A stretch of 64,000 nucleotides of DNA, from the NCBI GenBank assembly GCA_900708905.1, contig CAADRB010000003.1, positions 4,906,331-4,970,330 of the forward strand. Direction: 5' to 3'. This stretch comes from Hymenolepis diminuta (lineage: Eukaryota > Platyhelminthes > Cestoda > Cyclophyllidea > Hymenolepididae). Positions 51,559 through 60,899 of this stretch are shown here, one piece after another (within the stretch, counting starts at the first letter, position 1; every line of letters starts with the position of its first letter). The notes under the pieces were generated by a model. The model saw only the letters and a program-made list of their open reading frames with translations. It was not told the DNA's origin and made no database searches. Both the position numbers and the translations under genes were made by a program.

Positions 51559-52784
51559 TACTAATCGATTTACTGATCAGTGATGTTCGGTCCGACAGGA
51601 AATATGTGTACATGCATACATCTACGTATATGCATATGCATACACATATATGCTGCTCTAATTGTCAACGTGGTGGTACTAGCCTACGTGGTTTTAGTTT
51701 AGCAATGCTCACAAGCTTGCTAAATGAATGGGTTGACTGCAAGGACTCAAGGTTGACTCAAGGGATTCATTTGTGGAGATTGTGGAGATGTCTTGAATAG
51801 AGGCCAGGAGATTTGGCATTAGTTCACCTGCGCCAAATAACAACGATTGGGAGAGTATGAAGTGATGGAAAAGCGGCTAATGGCCAATAGAAGCAGAGGT
51901 GTCATTTTGAGATGAACGGCATTCAACAGCAGCATCCAAGAGCTGGTGTCATTCTATGGCTCGTAATGGACAATTAGGAGATATGGCCAATGATGTGGAA
52001 TGAGTGAGTAATCAAAAGTCCTAGCCTCTAAACTCCTCCAGTGGAAAGGATGATGGGAGGGAGAGTTTTAACGGATTGATTAGAGTTCTCTTTCACTGAA
52101 CTCGAGTGGGCTCTGCTGTGCCTACAGTGCAACAACCAGTCTCATCTACCTACGCGAGGCTCTAAGAGCAATTTATTAACAGCCTCTGGACTTCTATGAC
52201 CCTTTAAACTTTCATTCGGCGAATTATTGGGGCAATTAGAGCCTCAGTTACAATATATAAACTAGATAGTCGAGAATGCATTTGTACACAAAGTGACATT
52301 TATTTAAATTAATACAGTTGATTAATTACTGCATCGCACTTTAAACGCGAATATTTCGTGCTTCACGTAGCGCAATAACAAACGAGTATTGCAGAATGCC
52401 TCTCCGATGCATCTTCTATTTAAAAGGTCAGATATCTACAAGGAGAACGGGTGAAATTACTTTCATCAGCCGCTTAAATCACTAATTTGCTTAAATCAAT
52501 AATAGGTATAGATGTAGGAAATGGGGTTCAATTACCTTTTTCGCATTTCCCCATTTCGCATAGAATTAAGTTTTCATCCAATATTCCCTTTATTTCCTCA
52601 TCTGCCCTCGGATTCTACAAAGGAAGACGACTGGCAGGTGAGATTGCATTTACTCTCACGAAGCAACATTCAAATTGAATGATGCTCTTCGTGATACTTG
52701 TGCATTTCTGCATTAAACTTACCTCTCCCACTACGCTCCCATAAGCATGGTAATCATCCGACACATGCATGAAAATGTTTGAAA

Positions 52785-53392
52785 TCAATGAAAATCCACA
52801 CCAGAACCAGAATCACCCGGTCCGGGATTCAGAAAGCGCAATAGTTGGCACTTCAACTCATTGAGTTTATCCAGCAGATTCTGGCGTGGAGTTCCAGACG
52901 CCGAGTTTTCTAACTCCACGAGGGGATTAGCTTCGAGGAAGATATCGTGGTCAACATGCAATTCCGCGTTGGGGACAGATATCTACAATGAGAATAAGGG
53001 GAAATAATAGTGTGGAGTGCACGCAATTAAACATGAAATGGCGATGCAATGGCAGTGAAGGCAGCTTCGCTTAACCTTATTAGCCCAGAGTATGGCTCTC
53101 CTAATAGAATTTCTTGCTACGAATGAAATACTTTTCTAACAAAATACAACTATCTCTAAAGATGGAGGACGAAGTGTCCAGTTTATTGGAAACTCGCCTG
53201 TTCTGTAATTGGGCCGTCTAGAGACTCTGCTTTGGATATAGCACTGAATTTTTTCTGATCGCAAGGGCATCTTGTGCTGCAACTCGCCCAATCTCGTATG
53301 CAATGAAAACAGAACTTGTGGGAGCACGAATTCGGTACTCCTACAGGGGGAGTTATGTTATATAGACAGATAGAGCAAATATCCTCTCCCAT
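52785..53392 (-). CDS. Small RING-finger protein, PHRF1-like zinc-binding pattern (left-arm copy)
   Basis: RING fingers usually recruit E2 enzymes for ubiquitin transfer. The exon at 53198-53392 encodes MGEDICSICLYN...NSCSHKFCFHCIRDW...RCPCDQKKFSAI, with ligands C-x2-C, C-x-H-x2-C-x2-C and a final C-P-x-D in which Asp replaces the last Cys, as in PHRF1-type RINGs. Read straight through it would stop after 69 aa. Alternatively, codon 65 ends CAG|GCGAGT, a possible GC donor, and an acceptor (CATTGTAG) leads in phase 0 to exon 52785-52982 (66 codons with stop), which has a short leucine-rich helix (QNLLDKLNELKCQLLRFL). That would give 130 aa. The GC-AG splice is inference. Mirror copy at 56.5-57.1 kb. 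Confidence 0.7.
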
Positions 53393-53551
53393 TTCGACGT
53401 CACTCTAGTCGAAGTAGATGGTTTCTAAAATACACGTAACATTATCGGTGAGGTAAAAGAAGCGACTACAGATGAAAAACATAGCGACATGTACCTGATC
53501 TTCAGCAATTGTCACTGCACACCGATTGAGAATTGAATTGGCTTAAGTGCA

Positions 53552-53558
53552 ATATATA
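53552..53558 (-). promoter_or_regulatory. TATA-like box of the left-arm RING gene
   Basis: TATATAT about 160 bp upstream of the ATG, in a GC-richer context (CGCGTCTATATATTGCAC). Mirror of the right-arm copy. Confidence 0.4.
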
Positions 53559-53822
53559 GACGCGTGAGGCCCTCATTTATTTGATGGTACCCGATTTCTG
53601 ATTGGCTCTTATTATTCTCACCTCCTGTTCGCTCTTTGGATAAGTCGGATCACAATGGTGATGCTAGAGCCACCTCCAAGAATGATACTTCCAGTTTCCA
53701 GAAATAAAGCATCAAATGCTTTCGATTTATTCAATAGGATATGGATGCAGGCAAAGATTGGGAGTTTGTGTCCATGTGAATTGCGACTTTTACCTAGTTA
53801 CTACTCGGATAAGATGAATTTG

Positions 53823-53882
53823 TGCTCCTGCTGCTACTGTTGCTGCTGCCACTGCTGTTGCCGCTGTTGCCGCTGCTGCTTT
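53823..53882. repeat. Imperfect (CTG)n trinucleotide tract, left arm
   Basis: CTGCTGCTACTGTTGCTGCTG and similar units over about 60 bp. Produces Cys-rich or Ala-rich chance frames. Mirrored at 56002-56061. Confidence 0.85.
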
Positions 53883-54540
53883 TCGAAAGGTTATTTGAGG
53901 CGAATCACATTGCATACAATGCAAGCCTTGAGGATGGAATCCTGATGAATGGTGTTTGATTACTCCTTGTCTCTTTTCCTTCACTTCCTCCTCCGAATTC
54001 AGTAGGAAAACGGCCCCTTACTCGTGCCCATCTACGTCACTCAACAGTGGCTTCCCCTCTCATTCCATCCAAAGTATTAAGTTCAGCTAACAACCTTCTT
54101 GCGACCTCTTCCCATTACCCTGGATCAAAGAAGTCTCCTGTTACTTCGGCGATCATCGTAGTCTGCATTTTCTATTTGAGAGAGTGTTGTCCTCGCCATG
54201 AAGATCTTGTGTGCCCATTGCATATTCATGTGCCGTCTTAATCTTAATGAAAGGAAATAGAGGATTAGACAAAAGTGTACCTCTGGGGAAGACTGGTTGG
54301 ACAACTCGTAAGCAAGGACGAAATATTTGAACAAATCATTGCAGGAAACATGATAGAGAGACGAAAGTGTCCACGACTCTCATCTGCACAAGCTGAATGC
54401 CTCAAACAAGTGATTGGTTAAGGCATGAAAGCAGGTGAAGGTGAACTTATCCGTATGGATTGTCGATGATATAGTCGATGTGGTGCAATGATTTCCCCAT
54501 TCAAATGCAGTAAGTTGGATAATAAAGATGGAGACCTGAG

Positions 54541-54689
54541 ATGCATCAAACCACACAGGAACTTTCGAATATTGCGACATTGTGGAGCTGGAAAACTCGT
54601 CGTCTGGAAACCGAAGCCAGAATCTGCTTGATGAATTCAGTGGAATTAGGCACCAAGTATTGCGCCTTTTGAATTCCCGGATCAAGTGA
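54541..54689 (+). CDS. Diverged paralogue of the RING gene's second exon (left arm)
   Basis: After ...CCTGAG the frame reads ASNHTGTFEYCDIVELENSS, then GNRSQNLLDEFSGIRHQVLRLLNSRIK and TGA. It aligns with the second exon of the RING gene (VELENSASGTPRQNLLDKLNELKCQLLRFLNPG), which lies on the opposite strand of the same arm. Nucleotide similarity continues past the stop for about 150 bp. The frame is intact but no RING exon was found next to it, so it is either an exon of another family member or a gene fragment. Confidence 0.5.
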
Positions 54690-55194
54690 TTCCAGTTGCA
54701 GTAGGGATGTTTCATTGATTTCATGCACTCTCACGCATGTTTCGAAAGATTACAATGCCTAAAGGAAGACGGTGGGAGAGGTAAGTTTCATGCAGGAGTG
54801 CACAACTATCACGAAGAGCATCATTCAATTTGAATGAATAAAGCTCTTATGCAGAGATTTAGTAAATGGTGTTCAATAACCTTTTCGTTGGCGCGAAATG
54901 AAGAGCCAATCGAAATGCCGTCAACATTCACTTGTACTCCTNAGGAGTACAAGTGAATGTTGACGGCATTTCGATTGGCTCTTCATTTCGCGCCAACGAA
55001 AAGGTTATTGAACACCATTTACTAAATCTCTGCATAAGAGCTTTATTCATTCAAATTGAATGATGCTCTTCGTGATAGTTGTGCACTCCTGCATGAAACT
55101 TACCTCTCCCACCGTCTTCCTTTAGGCATTGTAATCTTTCGAAACATGCGTGAGAGTGCATGAAATCAATGAAACATCCCTACTGCAACTGGAA

Positions 55195-55343
55195 TCACTT
55201 GATCCGGGAATTCAAAAGGCGCAATACTTGGTGCCTAATTCCACTGAATTCATCAAGCAGATTCTGGCTTCGGTTTCCAGACGACGAGTTTTCCAGCTCC
55301 ACAATGTCGCAATATTCGAAAGTTCCTGTGTGGTTTGATGCAT
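55195..55343 (-). CDS. Diverged paralogue of the RING gene's second exon (right arm)
   Basis: Exact mirror of the exon-like segment at 54541-54689. With the two RING genes this makes four copies of the leucine-rich second-exon module within 4.5 kb, in alternating orientation (-, +, -, +). Confidence 0.5.
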
Positions 55344-56001
55344 CTCAGGTCTCCATCTTTATTATCCAACTTACTGCATTTGAATGGGGAAATCATTGCA
55401 CCACATCGACTATATCATCGACAATCCATACGGATAAGTTCACCTTCACCTGCTTTCATGCCTTAACCAATCACTTGTTTGAGGCATTCAGCTTGTGCAG
55501 ATGAGAGTCGTGGACACTTTCGTCTCTCTATCATGTTTCCTGCAATGATTTGTTCAAATATTTCGTCCTTGCTTACGAGTTGTCCAACCAGTCTTCCCCA
55601 GAGGTACACTTTTGTCTAATCCTCTATTTCCTTTCATTAAGATTAAGACGGCACATGAATATGCAATGGGCACACAAGATCTTCATGGCGAGGACAACAC
55701 TCTCTCAAATAGAAAATGCAGACTACGATGATCGCCGAAGTAACAGGAGACTTCTTTGATCCAGGGTAATGGGAAGAGGTCGCAAGAAGGTTGTTAGCTG
55801 AACTTAATACTTTGGATGGAATGAGAGGGGAAGCCACTGTTGAGTGACGTAGATGGGCACGAGTAAGGGGCCGTTTTCCTACTGAATTCGGAGGAGGAAG
55901 TGAAGGAAAAGAGACAAGGAGTAATCAAACACCATTCATCAGGATTCCATCCTCAAGGCTTGCATTGTATGCAATGTGATTCGCCTCAAATAACCTTTCG
56001 A

Positions 56002-56061
56002 AAAGCAGCAGCGGCAACAGCGGCAACAGCAGTGGCAGCAGCAACAGTAGCAGCAGGAGCA
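56002..56061. repeat. Imperfect (CAG)n trinucleotide tract, right arm
   Basis: Mirror of the CTG tract in the left arm. It lies between the central region and the RING gene promoter. Confidence 0.85.
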
Positions 56062-56325
56062 CAAATTCATCTTATCCGAGTAGTAACTAGGTAAAAGTCG
56101 CAATTCACATGGACACAAACTCCCAATCTTTGCCTGCATCCATATCCTATTGAATAAATCGAAAGCATTTGATGCTTTATTTCTGGAAACTGGAAGTATC
56201 ATTCTTGGAGGTGGCTCTAGCATCACCATTGTGATCCGACTTATCCAAAGAGCGAACAGGAGGTGAGAATAATAAGAGCCAATCAGAAATCGGGTACCAT
56301 CAAATAAATGAGGGCCTCACGCGTC

Positions 56326-56332
56326 TATATAT
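56326..56332 (+). promoter_or_regulatory. TATA-like box of the right-arm RING gene
   Basis: TATATAT in CGCGTCTATATATTGCAC, about 160 bp before the ATG. The sequence just upstream (56249-56309) is the part that recurs in diverged form at 47.7 kb. Confidence 0.4.
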
Positions 56333-56491
56333 TGCACTTAAGCCAATTCAATTCTCAATCGGTGTGCAGTGACAATTGCTGAAGATCAGGTACATGTCGC
56401 TATGTTTTTCATCTGTAGTCGCTTCTTTTACCTCACCGATAATGTTACGTGTATTTTAGAAACCATCTACTTCGACTAGAGTGACGTCGAA

Positions 56492-57099
56492 ATGGGAGAG
56501 GATATTTGCTCTATCTGTCTATATAACATAACTCCCCCTGTAGGAGTACCGAATTCGTGCTCCCACAAGTTCTGTTTTCATTGCATACGAGATTGGGCGA
56601 GTTGCAGCACAAGATGCCCTTGCGATCAGAAAAAATTCAGTGCTATATCCAAAGCAGAGTCTCTAGACGGCCCAATTACAGAACAGGCGAGTTTCCAATA
56701 AACTGGACACTTCGTCCTCCATCTTTAGAGATAGTTGTATTTTGTTAGAAAAGTATTTCATTCGTAGCAAGAAATTCTATTAGGAGAGCCATACTCTGGG
56801 CTAATAAGGTTAAGCGAAGCTGCCTTCACTGCCATTGCATCGCCATTTCATGTTTAATTGCGTGCACTCCACACTATTATTTCCCCTTATTCTCATTGTA
56901 GATATCTGTCCCCAACGCGGAATTGCATGTTGACCACGATATCTTCCTCGAAGCTAATCCCCTCGTGGAGTTAGAAAACTCGGCGTCTGGAACTCCACGC
57001 CAGAATCTGCTGGATAAACTCAATGAGTTGAAGTGCCAACTATTGCGCTTTCTGAATCCCGGACCGGGTGATTCTGGTTCTGGTGTGGATTTTCATTGA
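56492..57099 (+). CDS. Small RING-finger protein, PHRF1-like zinc-binding pattern (right-arm copy)
   Basis: Exact mirror of the gene on the opposite strand at 52.8-53.4 kb: RING exon 56492-56686 (or read-through to the stop at 56699-56701) and second exon 56902-57099, separated by a putative 215-bp GC-AG intron. Zinc ligands are intact. The encoded proteins of the two copies are identical, so they are either a very recent duplication or one gene assembled twice. Confidence 0.7.
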
Positions 57100-58470
57100 T
57101 TTCAAACATTTTCATGCATGTGTCGGATGATTACCATGCTTATGGGAGCGTAGTGGGAGAGGTAAGTTTAATGCAGAAATGCACAAGTATCACGAAGAGC
57201 ATCATTCAATTTGAATGTTGCTTCGTGAGAGTAAATGCAATCTCACCTGCCAGTCGTCTTCCTTTGTAGAATCCGAGGGCAGATGAGGAAATAAAGGGAA
57301 TATTGGATGAAAACTTAATTCTATGCGAAATGGGGAAATGCGAAAAAGGTAATTGAACCCCATTTCCTACATCTATACCTATTATTGATTTAAGCAAATT
57401 AGTGATTTAAGCGGCTGATGAAAGTAATTTCACCCGTTCTCCTTGTAGATATCTGACCTTTTAAATAGAAGATGCATCGGAGAGGCATTCTGCAATACTC
57501 GTTTGTTATTGCGCTACGTGAAGCACGAAATATTCGCGTTTAAAGTGCGATGCAGTAATTAATCAACTGTATTAATTTAAATAAATGTCACTTTGTGTAC
57601 AAATGCATTCTCGACTATCTAGTTTATATATTGTAACTGAGGCTCTAATTGCCCCAATAATTCGCCGAATGAAAGTTTAAAGGGTCATAGAAGTCCAGAG
57701 GCTGTTAATAAATTGCTCTTAGAGCCTCGCGTAGGTAGATGAGACTGGTTGTTGCACTGTAGGCACAGCAGAGCCCACTCGAGTTCAGTGAAAGAGAACT
57801 CTAATCAATCCGTTAAAACTCTCCCTCCCATCATCCTTTCCACTGGAGGAGTTTAGAGGCTAGGACTTTTGATTACTCACTCATTCCACATCATTGGCCA
57901 TATCTCCTAATTGTCCATTACGAGCCATAGAATGACACCAGCTCTTGGATGCTGCTGTTGAATGCCGTTCATCTCAAAATGACACCTCTGCTTCTATTGG
58001 CCATTAGCCGCTTTTCCATCACTTCATACTCTCCCAATCGTTGTTATTTGGCGCAGGTGAACTAATGCCAAATCTCCTGGCCTCTATTCAAGACATCTCC
58101 ACAATCTCCACAAATGAATCCCTTGAGTCAACCTTGAGTCCTTGCAGTCAACCCATTCATTTAGCAAGCTTGTGAGCATTGCTAAACTAAAACCACGTAG
58201 GCTAGTACCACCACGTTGACAATTAGAGCAGCATATATGTGTATGCATATGCATATACGTAGATGTATGCATGTACACATATTTCCTGTCGGACCGAACA
58301 TCACTGATCAGTAAATCGATTAGTAAGCACAACACGGCACAACACAGCACAGCACAGCACAGCACAGCACAGCACAGCACAGCACAGCAAAGCACAGCAT
58401 GAACATGGACTCACTCAGCAGCAATCGGGGAGAAAACCATGGAAGTTCATTCTCCGAGCATTGTGCAAAT
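57100..58470. other. Outer part of the right palindrome arm, no gene recognised
   Basis: Mirrors 51434-52784. Contains only the pentanucleotide microsatellite and short chance frames. Confidence 0.4.
58325..58399. repeat. (CAGCA)n pentanucleotide microsatellite, right arm
   Basis: Longer mirror of the left-arm array, with interruptions near its outer edge (CAACACGGCACAACAC). Length and interruptions differ from the left arm. Confidence 0.85.
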
Positions 58471-60293
58471 GACGTGCAATCCAAATTCCGCAATTAAATC
58501 GAGTGTTGTTTACAAGACGACTGCAGAATCTCAATAATAAGAATCTTTGTTGGTCAAAGGTGCTCAATTTTAATTATTGATACTTCTCAGCATGCAAATC
58601 TGAGTCTTATTGAATTGGCAGATTACATTTCAACTATCTTTCAAGCAACTCAACGCTCATAATAGTGAAGAAGACTCTAAAGCGTATTTCGTTGCATTGG
58701 GGTATTTTGTGCAGACCATTTTCCTCGAGATTTACTCAAAATTTGTCCCGGAAATCAATACAGATCAGTTGCTTGGTCTGCATATTCAATGAACCCCTTT
58801 GAATCACAGACACAAAGAAAAGTCACCAAAAGTGTCAGGACTTTATTAAGAACAAAGATTGCTCAGGGTCAGACTGCACTGTGGTAGTGGGCCTATATAG
58901 CATGACGTAAAATTTGCTTCTTTTGCAAAAATGGAGGTACAGACGTAATAAGCGAATTTATGTGGTTGCAAGTAAGTTGGAAGTAAGCTCCGGTCTACCG
59001 TTTCCAAAACCCCTTCAACTGCATTATCGATCTTGCACCATGATCACTCTTGTAGGTATTTGCATTGACTTCTTTCCCAATCCCTCATCCTCCTACTAAT
59101 CAAAGAACTGGTTTTCGGACCTTCAGAATGGGCCACTTACTTTCCACCTTCTTCAAACATGTGAACAAGCCTTTGAAGAAGCCTTCAATCTGTTTTCCTT
59201 TATACGCAAAGACACACGATGGATTCACTCGTGCATCTTGCTTGAGTTGGGGATGCGAGGATAAATCAACCACAGTTGTGGAAGCCTCTTCCGCTAAACT
59301 GAAACTGAGTGTAAAGCATTTGGAATTTGAGTTGAAAATAGAGAATTCAATTGAGTTTGAGTTTTAACTTGTACTTAGAAAGAATGGGCTTTATGTTTCA
59401 CCAGTAATACAAATATTGGAGTTCAAGATGTCTACCTCCTCAGATTGCTAAGTATTAAAGTCATCTTAGCATTCATTTGTTGTCATCACATGACTATTGT
59501 AATAAGTAGGTTTGCTTGTTTTTCCTAAGAAAATACGAGTTTTGATCCTGTTTCAAAGGCAGCTATCGATAATTGTAAGTAGTTATGTTGAGGTTGCGAT
59601 TGAGTCCCATCTACTCGCTCAAAGTTGTGAGGAGATAATATATGAAACGTAGAGGAATGATCAACCATTCAATTAATCCGAACCAGTCAACAAGCTCTTA
59701 ATATCGCGGACATGAACTTACCCACAAACCACAGAGGTCAACCATGAAAGTTGACCTTTTGAACGTCGATAATATTACAAAGTTAATGACACCACTCATG
59801 AGGAATTGGAAAAATCAAATCTTCCAGAAGTGGGATAGAGTAAGACTCTTGCAATCCTGATATCATTATGCAATTTATCAACCAGCGGTCCGAGTGAACC
59901 ATTTTACCGCTTATTGTATTCAAATAAGCGGTCAAATAATTTGAACCACTTCAAGTCTATTCCATATTTTCATGGCAATAATAAGGATATCCTCTTGTCA
60001 TAATAATAATAATAATAAAAATAATAATTTCCACGAAAATGTGCAAGAATATGTTGTTTATGAAGGATTGTAATTCTGTTCATAGCGGGTATTAATTGCG
60101 AGTCATTATTACAGAAGAACTGTTTATGTGATAAGCTGAAAACCAGAGATGTTGACCTTGTATGAAGAAAATGCCTGCATGAAGCGGAGGCGTATTAAAT
60201 AGCAGATATGCTTTGACCCTATTTTACGTTGGCAAAAACAGTATTAATAGATTGTGTAGGCTCATCTAAACTACTGTCAGCTTTCTACTTACC
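58471..60293. other. Sequence right of the palindrome, no gene recognised
   Basis: Open frames at 58610-58792 and 59065-59367 on the + strand end in plausible stops (ending INTDQLLGLHIQ and ENSIEFEF) but have no known domain or clear exon structure. An interrupted (AAT)n tract lies at about 60000-60028. Confidence 0.3.
60000..60028. repeat. Interrupted (AAT)n microsatellite
   Basis: ATAATAATAATAATAAAAATAATAAT. Confidence 0.85.
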
Positions 60294-60817
60294 ATGGTCT
60301 GCCTTTCAATAAGATGCACCAAGATAATTTATGCGGTCTGTAATGTTCTCCTTTTTATGGTAAGTTAGAAGTGCAATCAATTGACCTCAACTCTCCCCCT
60401 TAAGTGTTACGGAATAGGTTTGGTTACCTATGGGGGGATTTCACTGACAAAGCCAATACATCCGGTAGTGAATTCCATTGTGTCCGGTGGACTCATTGCG
60501 ATTGGATGCATATATATCTTGATGTTTTTGGTGGGTTCCTCAGCGTTGGTCAAAGGAACTAAAATGTACTACTACATTGTAAGTACCTCACTTTATGTAT
60601 TTACCAAATGCGCTGATTTTAGATTGCAACCGTTATATTCCTCTTCACGGTGTTTGAAGTCACCGTGGGTATTGTCAGCTGTAGTAAAGAGCATGTGACA
60701 ATGGGTGTGCTTCTTATCCTTTCGGGTCTGATCAAACTCTCCATTGTTGTAACCGGGATTCTACTCGGCAATGGATGTGAGAAGGGTGGAGGATCCCGCC
60801 TCTGCTCAGACTGCTAA
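60294..60817 (+). CDS. Small four-helix membrane protein, tetraspanin-like without the large extracellular loop
   Basis: Tetraspanins organise membrane protein complexes and are abundant on flatworm surfaces. Exons 60294-60359, 60405-60578 and 60623-60817 are all phase 0 with 45- and 44-bp introns and give 144 aa. Four hydrophobic segments lie at about residues 9-33, 49-69, 77-98 and 106-127. The N-terminus (CTKIIYAVCNVLLFMCYGIGLV) and the helix 2-3 region (GCIYILMFLVGSSALVKG, then FLFTVFEVTVGI) follow tetraspanin spacing. Between helices 3 and 4 there are only about 8 residues, where tetraspanins have a loop of roughly 70-130 residues with a CCG motif. The C-terminus is Cys/Gly-rich (CEKGGGSRLCSDC). 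Start is in an ACCATGG context. It could be an unrelated four-helix family. Confidence 0.65.
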
Positions 60818-60874
60818 ACATGCTGCGCCACCAACGCCATTTTTTCCCTTACCTAACTTTTAGAAAGGCGCGGC

Positions 60875-60880
60875 AATAAA
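60875..60880 (+). terminator. Poly(A) signal of the tetraspanin-like gene
   Basis: AATAAA 57 bp after the stop codon. Confidence 0.6.
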
Positions 60881-60899
60881 GTCCAAATAGCAGGTAAAT

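Larger units (their letters stand above)
51434..58470. repeat. Near-perfect ~3.5-kb palindrome (inverted repeat) with a single N at its centre
   Basis: Left arm 51434-54941 and right arm 54943-58470 are reverse complements. The centre reads GTACTCCT-N-AGGAGTAC at 54934-54950, with no spacer. Every open frame checked in one arm has an identical mirror partner. The only differences seen are a pentanucleotide microsatellite about 20 bases longer in the right arm with a few base changes near it, and one G/A difference in the GAGAAGACC/GAGAAAACC segment. Beyond 58470 the right side diverges abruptly. The single N and lack of spacer suggest a scaffolding or hairpin-read join, but a real young palindrome cannot be excluded. 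Confidence 0.95.

Noticed and set aside
50661..51800. Long open frames across the N run on both strands
   Set aside because: They exist only because N codons contain no stops; the flanking residues are repeat-encoded.
53655..53945. Cys-rich open frame over the CTG tract (mirror at 55939-56229) and the Ala-rich frame on the other strand
   Set aside because: Both are products of the trinucleotide repeat; no metallothionein-like or other domain spacing.
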